From contig JAFLCG010000002.1 in the NCBI GenBank assembly GCA_017303635.1, positions 92,918-156,917 on the forward strand: a DNA stretch of 64,000 nucleotides, in the 5' to 3' direction. Below, in pieces: positions 42,815 to 51,172 of this stretch (position 1 is its first letter; each line of letters opens with the position of its first letter). The translations under genes and the position numbers were made by a program. Source of the DNA: Anaerolineae bacterium (GTDB taxonomy: Bacteria; Chloroflexota; Anaerolineae; Aggregatilineales; Phototrophicaceae). The notes under the pieces were generated by a model, which had not been told where the DNA came from, made no database searches, and was given only the letters and a program-made list of their open reading frames with translations.

Positions 42815-44962
42815 CTAACCAGAATGCATAGAAACAGGCACTTCCAGAGGCTTTAGCTTAAGGGGTAATGAGACAGTGAAGGTACTGCCATGATCGACTT
42901 CGCTCGTAACCCGGACTTCTCCGCCCATTAACCGAACTAACTTACGAACAATCGCCAATCCTAGTCCGGTGCCTTCATGTTGGCGGGTTGCAGCCGTATT
43001 GACCTGACGAAATTCATCAAAAATGAAATCCAGCGATTCGGCTGGAATTCCGATACCGCTGTCCTGGACAATCATCTGCCAACCATGCTCATCCGGCTTG
43101 CTGATATGAATACGGACACAGCCCGTATTGGTGAACTTGATAGCGTTAGAAACCAGATTGAGGAGCACTTGCCGTAAGCGGTCGGGATCGCCATATAATT
43201 CCTCGGAAAACCCCACGCATTCTCCCTGTAATTCAATTGGCTTCTCCCCAATCAGACTGGCTGTCTGGCGCAGCACTTCATCGAGCAGAAGGCAGGGTTT
43301 GAAAGCCACATTAGCCAGTTCCAGCTTCCCGGCCTCAATCTTGGAAATATCCAGCACCTGGTTGATGATGGTCAACAAATGCTTGGAGTTCGCCAGAATG
43401 CGATCGGTGTATTCTTGCTGTTCGCTGTTGAGTGGGCCGGTGATCCCTGCCAGTTGGAGTTCGGCATAGCCCATGATCGCGGTCAGTGGTGTCCGCAGTT
43501 CATGGGACATCGTTGCCAGAAAAACCGACTTCATATTGGAGGCTTGCATGGCTTCGTCACGCGCCTGTCGCAGTTCGTCTTCATGCTGTTTCTGGCTGGT
43601 CAGGTCAGTGATGACAGCGATGGCACCGTCATAAACACCATTCTTGAAACGGGGGACACCCGTGATGAGAGTTTCCATAATGCTGCCATCCGCCCGTTTG
43701 ATGCGACCCTCACTGCTGGATGTTTCCCCTGCACGGCGGCGTTCAATCGAAATACGCAAACTCTCGAGGTCTTCTTCCGGCGTAAAGTCATAAGGGGTCC
43801 GTCCCACAATTTCTTGCGGACTGAAGCCGGTGATGCGTCCATAAGCCGGGTTGACGTAAATGAAACGGAGATCTTTATCGGTGACGGAAAGCCCCTGCCC
43901 CATGTTATTCATCACTTGCAGAGCAAAATCCCGTTCGGCCTGGATGGCGGCTTGCGCTTGCTGCGCCAGAGTCACATCACGCAGGATGATGAGCTGTCCG
44001 ATAGCCCAGCGGTTGGCATATCGCAGTGGGGAAAGATGGACTTCATAGACTTTTTCATGAATCTGGACAATGGGGTGATCTTCATGCCCGGAATCGCGGA
44101 TTGGATCAAGCTGGGGAATGAGATCGGTCACTGGAATGCCGACCGGTTCTTTGACAAGCCTGAGAATGGACCGGGCGGCTTGGTTCAGGTCCACAATCCG
44201 GTGTTCATTGTCCAGAATAACAACACCATCATCCATCACGTCAATCACCGCATCCCGGGCGATGGGCGTCAGGTCAAACAGATGATAGCGCACTACCCCA
44301 ACTGAATACGCCAGTCCAGTAATCACAATGCCAATCGAGGTCAGATCAATGGGTGTCCAATCAACCAGATAAGCAAGATTAGCTGCCCAGGGCATAACAG
44401 TACCAACCAACGCCAGGGCGCTCTGGATTCGGCGGTTGCCGCGAGCCTGTACCAGTACCCGCAAGAACAATCCTGTGCTGAACAACAGCACCAGATAGGC
44501 ATACACAGCATGAACCCAGAATAGTGGGCCGAACAGCGCCCGAACCTGGACGATAGTGCCAATTTGGATCGTGTCATAGCCGGACCACAGCAGATAATGC
44601 CAGTCATTCGTAGCGGCGACCAACACCAGCAGCACCGGCTCAATCGCCATAAAGACGCGGATTCGGCGGCCTGTTCGATCCACCATGCCCGCATATTCCA
44701 GCGCGAACAGGGGCAAGCCCCATAACAAAAGAGCCAGTCCCAGGTAGATAACCACCAGCGTCAGACGTTTCTGGTCAAATTCGGGAACGGTCTGATTGAT
44801 GAGAATGCCGAAAATCGATATGGCTGCACCCAGCAACATCGTCCCTAAGCGCCGGGCAATCGGCCGCTGCGTGCGCCGGTAGGCCATCCAGACAACAAAC
44901 AGGCAGCTCACCAATGCCAGCATCAGGAGCAGAGAATAGACATTCGGTAAAAGCAACTGCAT
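42815..44962 (-). CDS. Multi-PAS membrane histidine kinase (7TM sensor)
   Basis: Kinase of 715 residues. Seven hydrophobic segments occupy the first 230 residues and look like the histidine-kinase 7TM sensor region. Two PAS domains follow (about 235-330 and 345-455; IYVNPAYGRITGFSPQEIVG is typical). HisKA has MSHELRTPLTAIMGYAELQL and the HATPase has VSNAIKFTNTGC, QDSGIGIPAESL and GTGLGLAIVRKLVRLMGG. All motifs are intact. There is no adjacent response regulator, so the partner lies elsewhere. A CTTGAT-N5-CTTAAC repeat lies in the intergenic space upstream. Confidence 0.9.
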   Translation of the reverse strand: MQLLLPNVYSLLLMLALVSCLFVVWMAYRRTQRPIARRLGTMLLGAAISIFGILINQTVPEFDQKRLTLVVIYLGLALLLWGLPLFALEYAGMVDRTGRRIRVFMAIEPVLLVLVAATNDWHYLLWSGYDTIQIGTIVQVRALFGPLFWVHAVYAYLVLLFSTGLFLRVLVQARGNRRIQSALALVGTVMPWAANLAYLVDWTPIDLTSIGIVITGLAYSVGVVRYHLFDLTPIARDAVIDVMDDGVVILDNEHRIVDLNQAARSILRLVKEPVGIPVTDLIPQLDPIRDSGHEDHPIVQIHEKVYEVHLSPLRYANRWAIGQLIILRDVTLAQQAQAAIQAERDFALQVMNNMGQGLSVTDKDLRFIYVNPAYGRITGFSPQEIVGRTPYDFTPEEDLESLRISIERRRAGETSSSEGRIKRADGSIMETLITGVPRFKNGVYDGAIAVITDLTSQKQHEDELRQARDEAMQASNMKSVFLATMSHELRTPLTAIMGYAELQLAGITGPLNSEQQEYTDRILANSKHLLTIINQVLDISKIEAGKLELANVAFKPCLLLDEVLRQTASLIGEKPIELQGECVGFSEELYGDPDRLRQVLLNLVSNAIKFTNTGCVRIHISKPDEHGWQMIVQDSGIGIPAESLDFIFDEFRQVNTAATRQHEGTGLGLAIVRKLVRLMGGEVRVTSEVDHGSTFTVSLPLKLKPLEVPVSMHSG

Positions 44963-45144
44963 TCGTTTGGCCGATCCATCCCTTAATCTTGATTTAAATC
45001 ATACCGCTGGATGGCACTCTGCGAGATAAAGCTTTAGGTAAAATACGTATCCTTAGCGTCAGCTTGATACTGGCTTAACCAAATCGGGTTATCCATGACC
45101 TGAATCTTTAGCTGTCATCGACTCTATACCGCAAGGATATCCAC

Positions 45145-45969
45145 ATGACTGAACAACTTCCTCTGATTGGTGCAGCCATGCCCTCCAGTATGGTGCCGGA
45201 ATACCGCGACTGGCTGTTGGATGGCAATCGAGACCTCGAAATTCAGGACCCGGTCGTGCCCGCCGTGCTGGATGGCGATCACCGATCACTGGCGCAAATG
45301 ATCCGAGACTCCCTGCCCGGATATACCGGAAGACTGGGTGTTCACGGGCCATTCTGGGGGCTGCCGTTGGCAGCTTTTGACCCGGAAATTCAGAAGGTGG
45401 TACAAAAGCGCCTGCTGCAAAGCCTGGACTTCTGCGAAGCAGTCGGCGCGACCCATATGGTTGTCCACAGTCCCTATCAACTGCTGGGCGACCCCGTGAT
45501 CACCAGCGCCCCGGATCTGGGCATTGGTGATAGCAAGGCGCTGGCGATGGATACGCTGCTCCCCGCGGTCAAAAGGGCCGAGCAGATCGGTTGTACGCTG
45601 GTGATTGAGTGCATTTTTGACCGGCATCCCCTGGTACTGGTTGACTTTGTGCGGTCATTCCAGTCCGAATTCGTCCGTATGAGTGTGGATGTGGGGCACG
45701 CCTTCATCAACCATACCTGGCAGGGCGCTCCGCCGCCGGACATCTGGGTTCGGGAAGCGGGTTCGCTGCTCGGTCACGTCCACCTGCAGGATACGGATGG
45801 GTGGTCGGATCGGCACTGGGCTCCAGGTGATGGAAAAATCGGCTGGGATGCACTCTTCACGGCTATCCATGACGTCAAGGCCAATCCCCGCCTGATCCTT
45901 GAACTCAAGGATTTGAAGGCTATTCCACAGGGCCACCGATTCCTGGTCGAGCAGGGTTTGGGACGCTAA
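45145..45969 (+). CDS. Sugar phosphate isomerase/epimerase-like TIM barrel
   Basis: Protein of 274 residues of the xylose-isomerase-like/AP-endonuclease-2 TIM-barrel group. It shows RLGVHGPFWGLP, THMVVHSPYQ, TLVIECIFDRHP (metal Glu), VDVGHAFI (Asp/His) and HVHLQDTDGWSD. These residues form a metal site for isomerases acting on sugars or inositols. AAGGA stands 7 nt before the ATG. It faces an FAD oxidoreductase and an MFS transporter across a pair of hairpins, so a shared catabolic use is possible but not shown. Confidence 0.8.
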   Translation: MTEQLPLIGAAMPSSMVPEYRDWLLDGNRDLEIQDPVVPAVLDGDHRSLAQMIRDSLPGYTGRLGVHGPFWGLPLAAFDPEIQKVVQKRLLQSLDFCEAVGATHMVVHSPYQLLGDPVITSAPDLGIGDSKALAMDTLLPAVKRAEQIGCTLVIECIFDRHPLVLVDFVRSFQSEFVRMSVDVGHAFINHTWQGAPPPDIWVREAGSLLGHVHLQDTDGWSDRHWAPGDGKIGWDALFTAIHDVKANPRLILELKDLKAIPQGHRFLVEQGLGR

Positions 45970-45999
45970 GCTGATAGGATTGTGGACCGAACTTCCTCA

Positions 46000-46033
46000 G
46001 TAAGCGGCTTGACGCGAGCATCAAGCCGCTTAC
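46000..46033. terminator. Hairpin 1 between convergent genes
   Basis: 13-bp stem GTAAGCGGCTTGA/TCAAGCCGCTTAC, 8-nt loop. No U-run on the plus strand. Confidence 0.6.
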
Positions 46034-46044
46034 GGACCTGATTG

Positions 46045-46071
46045 CTGCCTTCATGAAATACTTGAAGGCAG
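46045..46071. terminator. Hairpin 2 between convergent genes
   Basis: 9-bp stem CTGCCTTCA/TGAAGGCAG, 9-nt loop, directly after hairpin 1. Confidence 0.5.
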
Positions 46072-46081
46072 TTAGTCTCCA

Positions 46082-47236
46082 TTAGTCCATGCGACCTGCG
46101 TAGACTGCACCGGGATGCGTCCCTTTGAGTAGGTGATCGACTGCCCGTTCTGCCACGGCCGCCCCCATCGCCAGACCATGCCCATGGAAGGCGACAGCGA
46201 AGCCGACTCGGGGCCTACCGGGTAAGGTGCCAACCAACGGCAGGCCATCGGCACTAAAGCCCATGATGCCGGCCCAGCGGCGCTCGACCGGTGCATCAAT
46301 TTCCGGGAAGCGCGTCCGCAGGTAGTGATCCAGATGCCGCTGGACAGGGTCGGTCACGCGGTCATCGGTGGTATCGTTTTCCAGAATTTTGTTCTGCTTA
46401 CGTCCGCCCCCGATCAGCAACCGTCCGTCAAAAGTGTCCCGGTAGTACTTATAGCCATAGTCACTATAGCCGATGGTACCCAGCACCGGGCCGGTCTTTA
46501 ACGGTGCCGTGACGAGACACTGCGCCCGCGTGGGGATGACCTTTCCAATGAAATACGGATCAATGGAAGTGGAAAAGGCATTAGTACATAACAGGACGTA
46601 ACGGGCGCGGAAGATGAACTGCCGGGTGTAGACGCGGACGGTGTCATCCTCACCATTTTCGATGCGGTAGAGTTCATTATTGGGGATCAGTTCCGCACCG
46701 CTCTGGGCAAAGACGGCCCGCGCCAACTCCAACGGATGCACCGCACAATCGACTGGCTGGCGCAGGGCGGCGTGGTAGCCCCGGCCCAGCGGATCGCCCG
46801 GGATGAACTCAAATTCAAAGCCTTCGGAATCCAACATCCGGGCAGCTTCTTCCAGATCAAGGGCTTCGTCGGCAGATTCAGCCAGCAGCATGGAGCCACA
46901 ACGGTTGAGCCGTACCTGCCCACCGGAGCCTTCGATGAAGTGATGCCAGTGACGGTGAGCCGTCTGGCTAATGCCCCACATCTCGCGTGTGACTGCCAGA
47001 CCGTAGCGGGCTACACTCTGGTGATAGTAGGCATCCAGGCCGGTAATCATGAAACCGGCATTGCGGCTGCTGGTGCCCAAGCCGAGGTCGCGCATTTCGG
47101 TGATGACGACTTCGCGGCCATGTTCGCGAGCCGCAAAATAGGCTGCGCCGCAGCCGACCAGACCCGCACCGACCACCAGTACATCGACATCGCGCACGGG
47201 TTGGGTATCGTCAGCCTGCCAGATGGAAACGGTCAT
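46082..47236 (-). CDS. FAD-dependent oxidoreductase of the DAO family
   Basis: Flavoenzyme of 384 residues similar to glycine/D-amino-acid and gamma-glutamylputrescine oxidases. VLVVGAGLVGCGAAYFAA is the dinucleotide-binding start and GLGTSSRNAGFMITGLDAYYHQ the flavin contact, SRNAG being typical. RARYVLLCTNAF and RRWAGIMGFSADGLPLVG lie further on, the latter being the conserved C-terminal FAD site. It probably oxidises an amine or amino acid, giving peroxide. It is in the same strand as the MFS transporter upstream (47345), 108 bp away, a probable pair. Confidence 0.85.
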   Translation of the reverse strand: MTVSIWQADDTQPVRDVDVLVVGAGLVGCGAAYFAAREHGREVVITEMRDLGLGTSSRNAGFMITGLDAYYHQSVARYGLAVTREMWGISQTAHRHWHHFIEGSGGQVRLNRCGSMLLAESADEALDLEEAARMLDSEGFEFEFIPGDPLGRGYHAALRQPVDCAVHPLELARAVFAQSGAELIPNNELYRIENGEDDTVRVYTRQFIFRARYVLLCTNAFSTSIDPYFIGKVIPTRAQCLVTAPLKTGPVLGTIGYSDYGYKYYRDTFDGRLLIGGGRKQNKILENDTTDDRVTDPVQRHLDHYLRTRFPEIDAPVERRWAGIMGFSADGLPLVGTLPGRPRVGFAVAFHGHGLAMGAAVAERAVDHLLKGTHPGAVYAGRMD

Positions 47237-47344
47237 GATGGTTTAGTCTTTAGTCCATAGTCAAATACAAGGTGCGAACTGCCGATTGGCTACCCGCGAC
47301 CCGTCAGATTGAGTACATGCCGCATGAGACTGCCTCGGGACCGT

Positions 47345-48649
47345 TCACTTGCCTAGTGCAAGAGATTCTTCTGCGCGGTCGCGCATCTGCCCTTTGAACT
47401 CGGCTATATCTTCCGGTACCCGCCAGACCGCCAGTAGCAAGAAAAACCCGCAGGCGGCATAGGTGACCAAGCACACCAGCAAAATAGCGTTGGAAAGGCC
47501 ACGCTCACCCATCTGGGTCGAAAGCAGGCCCACCATCAGGGGCGCAGCGGCGGCGCCAATGTTCTCGACAAAGTACTGTACCGAAAGCGCCGTCGAACGC
47601 ACCTCCGGCAGCGTGATGTCCTGAATCGTGCCAATGACATTGGGGCCCGAGAACAGGACGAAGAAAGCAGTTGCCGCCAAGAGCAGGCCGAAAGTCAGCG
47701 GCGGTGCATCCAATGGCAGAGTCAGGGTGATGACCAGCAAAATGGTGCTGCTGATCACACCGGTCGCGCTGACCATCAGCCGTCCGCGAGGAGTCCGCTG
47801 GAAGAGCTTATCCCCGATATAACCGGCGACGAAAGCCCCGACCGACATTGCCAGAACTGCGCCGAGCATGATCGGGAAGATGGCGCTTTGTTCGTACTGG
47901 CGCTCCCGTTCAAGATAGGTGAAGAACCAGAAGGTGATGACGTTCAGCGGGAAGACTCCGAAGAAACCCTGCACAAACATGGGGATGAGGGCGCGCTTCC
48001 GCAGCAGCGCCACTGCGGTGCGGAGTTCAAACTTGTGCACAGCGATCTCTGCCATGTCTTCGAGTTCTGGCTCGGCCCGACCGCGTGGCAGTTCCTTCAC
48101 CCCGAACCAGATGAACAGGCCAATGACGATGCCCAGCCCGCCAGTCAGCAGGAAGATGTTGCGCCAGTCGATGATCGGATCGAGAGCAAGCACCAGCACC
48201 AGGCTGAGGACGAAGCCAATCGGCGCGGTGAGTTGCAGCAGGCCGAAGACCCGCCCGCGCGTTTGAGGGCCAAAGTAATCCCCCACCAGGCTGTAGAGAC
48301 CGGGATAGCTGGCATCATCCACGCCGGTTGAGGCCCGGCTAGCGAGGAAGCTGCCATAGTTCGGAGCTATCGCGCTCAGCGAAGTGGTCGCTCCCCAGAT
48401 GAAGGAGGCAATAGCGAGTAATTTGGCGCGGGCATAACGGTCGTACAGATACCCCCACAGCGGATAGAAGATGGCAGCGACGATCAGTGCCCCGGTGCCG
48501 AGCGCCCCGGCCTGGGTATCATCAATGTCGAACTCGGTTTGAATATCGGTCAGTACCTGACCAATCAGCAGTTTATCGGCCTGATGGAGCAGCATGAAGG
48601 CGATGAAGACCCCGACCACAAACCATTTATAACGCGGGGAGAGGTGCAT
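47345..48649 (-). CDS. MFS transporter (spinster-like)
   Basis: Integral membrane transporter of 434 residues with about 12 helices. ATG 48649 (MHLSPRYKWFVVGVFIAFML) is preceded by AGGATG and is followed by the first helix; the longer in-frame start is rejected. The MFS motif between helices 2 and 3 appears as PLWGYLYDRYARAKLLA and a second signature as GYIGDKLFQRTPRGRL. The similarity is to spinster/hexuronate-type permeases. Its neighbour is an amine/amino-acid oxidase, so uptake of its substrate is an inference. Confidence 0.88.
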   Translation of the reverse strand: MHLSPRYKWFVVGVFIAFMLLHQADKLLIGQVLTDIQTEFDIDDTQAGALGTGALIVAAIFYPLWGYLYDRYARAKLLAIASFIWGATTSLSAIAPNYGSFLASRASTGVDDASYPGLYSLVGDYFGPQTRGRVFGLLQLTAPIGFVLSLVLVLALDPIIDWRNIFLLTGGLGIVIGLFIWFGVKELPRGRAEPELEDMAEIAVHKFELRTAVALLRKRALIPMFVQGFFGVFPLNVITFWFFTYLERERQYEQSAIFPIMLGAVLAMSVGAFVAGYIGDKLFQRTPRGRLMVSATGVISSTILLVITLTLPLDAPPLTFGLLLAATAFFVLFSGPNVIGTIQDITLPEVRSTALSVQYFVENIGAAAAPLMVGLLSTQMGERGLSNAILLVCLVTYAACGFFLLLAVWRVPEDIAEFKGQMRDRAEESLALGK

Positions 48650-48730
48650 AAAAACATCCTTTTGTATTAAAACTGAACTTGTAACGGAGAGTATACCGCG
48701 AATAGCGCACAAGGGGGTGTGCTAAGGCTT

Positions 48731-48775
48731 CTTAAAAGGGGCTTAAACTTCACACAATCATCGCCCCGCTACAAT
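48731..48775 (+). promoter_or_regulatory. CTTAAA direct repeat and -10 before the cNMP gene
   Basis: CTTAAA at 48731-48736 and 48742-48747, exactly 11 bp apart, then TACAAT at 48770-48775. The repeat spacing equals that before the response regulator at 30900. Confidence 0.4.
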
Positions 48776-48807
48776 CGTTTATCCATTTCATCTTAAGTGA
48801 GGCGGCC

Positions 48808-49167
48808 ATGGCTATTCTGAACCTGTTCCAGTTCGTCAAGGACTTTCAAAGTTTCAAGGCCGGGGAAACCATCTACAGCCTGGGCGACATGCATAACCGC
48901 CTGTATGTAGTCATCGAGGGCGAGGTGGACCTGAGCTACGAAGGTCGCCATCTGGAAACGGTCGAGGCCGGTGGCATTATTGGCGAAATCTCGATTGTGG
49001 ATGACGACGAAGGCCAGGCCAGCACGGCCATCGCCAAAACCGATTGCAAGGTTGTCCCGGTTGACCGGCAGCGCTTCACCTTCATGGTGCAGGAGACCCC
49101 CTACTTCGCACTCGAAGTGATGGAAGTCCTGGCCGAACGGCTCCGGCGCGAACGGGCGCGGGCATAG
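48808..49167 (+). CDS. Stand-alone cyclic-nucleotide-binding-like protein
   Basis: Single cNMP-binding beta roll of 119 residues: FKAGETIYSLGDMHNRLYVVIEGEVDL is the first half and GIIGEISIVDDDEGQASTAIAKTDC the phosphate-cassette region, although the Arg that binds cyclic nucleotide phosphate is replaced by Gly/Gln here. No DNA-binding domain follows. Such proteins may be regulators or partners of other proteins. It is divergent from the MFS gene. Confidence 0.78.
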   Translation: MAILNLFQFVKDFQSFKAGETIYSLGDMHNRLYVVIEGEVDLSYEGRHLETVEAGGIIGEISIVDDDEGQASTAIAKTDCKVVPVDRQRFTFMVQETPYFALEVMEVLAERLRRERARA

Positions 49168-49180
49168 CTCCTGAATCTGG

Positions 49181-50980
49181 CTACGTCTGACCACCGCCCG
49201 GTTCAGTCGGCGGGCCTGAATAGGTAAACGTCATCGTCGGAGTCAGGGTCGAAGTTGCTGTTGGCGTGGGCGTCCTGGTGAGCGTGTGCGATGCCGTTAG
49301 CGATGGGGTCAAGGTCAGCGTGAGCGACGGTGTCAGGCTTGGCGTCAATGTGATGGTAGGTGACGCGGTCGCGGTTGCGACCACGACCGCGAAGCTATCG
49401 ACGGCACTCCACCCCGTTGTGACCCCATTCATGAAACGGGCACGCACCCGCCAGTAATATACGCCATCTGGCAGAGCCGGTGTGGTGAGGTTGACCACGG
49501 CACCCGGAATGGCGCTATCGGCAAAGACCAGTTGGCTGAAGGCTCCATCCCGCGCAATCTGGAGTTCATAAAATGCGGCGTTGCTGCTTGGTAACCAGGA
49601 AAGCGCTACCTCTGGGTCGTCAAAACGGTTCCTTTGGGGGGCTGCCTCCGCCGGTGATGACGGGGTGATGGTCGGAGTGTGGCTGGGGGTATAGGTGGCC
49701 GACGGTGTATAGGTCAGCGTCCAAGTCGCCGAGGGTGTAGGGGTTGGATAGCTGCCCGGTTCAGAAAACAGCCATAGACGGGATAACCATTGTGCGGATG
49801 TAAAATCATCGTAATAGGCTATGAGCAATGTGCCATTTGTGTAAACAATATCGCCAAAACGGGCGTTTGGATTAGTACTACTCAGAAGGGCGAGATTGCG
49901 TCCGCTGCATATACCATCCTGACACCGATGACTCATCAAATAGGTGTGAGCTACAGGGGGGATCATGCGATCATAGCCAATAAATTGCTCGCCATTTGGC
50001 CCCAGAGCAATCCCACCATCCCAGCCCCGCATACCAGGGGACGCATCCAGAACACGGATCACCGTCCCAGCAGTGCAACCCACATCGGCGCATTCCGCCA
50101 GCACCATACCCGACGTGTTTTGATAAAGGATGCGCGGGCGATCCTGATCGTCCAGCACCATATCTAACGGAATGATCCCCGTGACGTTCATTGGGCCAAT
50201 TAACTGGGAAGTTGCCCCGGCACAGGAGGTGCTACTAGCACAGCGGACCAGACGCACTTCTGGCCCATTAGCGTAGGCAATGACCGGAACATCATTGCTA
50301 TCCAATTGCAGTGCAAACAAATCGAGCGGTGGATTAACTGTGATAACTGGTTCGGTGATTACCTGCGTACAAGCAGGTGTCAGGCAGCGACCCAGCTTGG
50401 TTCCTCGAGGATTGTTGCTCGAGTAGGCAACATAGGGGACCTCATTGCTGTTCATTTCCAAAATATTGAGGGCAAAGGGGACGACATTAGAGGGATCAAC
50501 CTGAATGCTGCTATAGCTCGTACAGTTCAGGTCTTGACAACGTGCTAGATAAACAGGGCCAGCACCGCCGGTAGTGGGCTGACCGACTACATAAGTAAAT
50601 ACCACCCGATCCTGGTCATCTAGAGTAAAATCCAGAAGCCCACGGATGAAAATATCAGCTGTTGTGCGACTCTGACAAGAAATATCCTGGCAACGAACAA
50701 TCCGCAGCCCAAAGCTCGAATCATAGATCAGCACCGGCCTACCGTTGCTATCAATCTCCAATGAAATAGCGCCCAGCGCAAACCCTGCCTGATCGTCGAT
50801 CAAGGTATAGGTGCCGCCGTTGATTGCGGTCGGGAAAGGGGTAGCGGTGGCCGCTTGTTGTAGAACCCCGGCGCGGGTAGCAGGCAACGCGCTGCTCATG
50901 GCCTGCACAAGGAGCATAAGAGACAGGACAATCAGCAGCGTGCGTATTGAATGCCGGGAAGTGATCCTGAAAGGCAGCAT
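49181..50980 (-). CDS. Secreted repeat protein with Cys-paired blades and PT-rich tail
   Basis: Protein of 599 residues. A signal segment (residues 12-35) is followed by six repeats, each about 50 residues, with a [RE]-C-x3-5-C signature: RCQDISC, RCQDLNC, RCLTPAC, RCASSTSC, ECADVGC and RCQDGIC. Each follows a GLxI/LVRxC strand, so a six-blade propeller-like fold is likely. Then a Thr/Pro linker, one fibronectin-like domain (VYYWRVRARFMNG) and a long Thr/Ser/Pro tail. Its end lacks a sorting motif that I know. It is surface-exposed; the target is unknown. Confidence 0.75.
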   Translation of the reverse strand: MLPFRITSRHSIRTLLIVLSLMLLVQAMSSALPATRAGVLQQAATATPFPTAINGGTYTLIDDQAGFALGAISLEIDSNGRPVLIYDSSFGLRIVRCQDISCQSRTTADIFIRGLLDFTLDDQDRVVFTYVVGQPTTGGAGPVYLARCQDLNCTSYSSIQVDPSNVVPFALNILEMNSNEVPYVAYSSNNPRGTKLGRCLTPACTQVITEPVITVNPPLDLFALQLDSNDVPVIAYANGPEVRLVRCASSTSCAGATSQLIGPMNVTGIIPLDMVLDDQDRPRILYQNTSGMVLAECADVGCTAGTVIRVLDASPGMRGWDGGIALGPNGEQFIGYDRMIPPVAHTYLMSHRCQDGICSGRNLALLSSTNPNARFGDIVYTNGTLLIAYYDDFTSAQWLSRLWLFSEPGSYPTPTPSATWTLTYTPSATYTPSHTPTITPSSPAEAAPQRNRFDDPEVALSWLPSSNAAFYELQIARDGAFSQLVFADSAIPGAVVNLTTPALPDGVYYWRVRARFMNGVTTGWSAVDSFAVVVATATASPTITLTPSLTPSLTLTLTPSLTASHTLTRTPTPTATSTLTPTMTFTYSGPPTEPGGGQT

Positions 50981-51172
50981 CGGCAGGGGACTCGTTCAGT
51001 TAAACACTCTGGAAATTATAACTCACAATCATCTCAATGCGGATTAAGGCGGGCAGGAAGACCTGCGCGCTAGTCCATCCCTCATGCCGCCCTCACGTGC
51101 TGGTTGATCATTCCGTGTAGGATAGACTGCATCTGAAGTGGATGCTGTTATTACAACCGGGATTGATTGATC

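Noticed and set aside
43379..44305. Plus-strand frame of 308 codons
   Set aside because: Antisense to the PAS kinase, whose domains are intact.
49240..49400. Short tandem repeats that look like a repeat array
   Set aside because: They encode the Thr/Pro tail of the secreted protein; no conserved spacer pattern, so no CRISPR.
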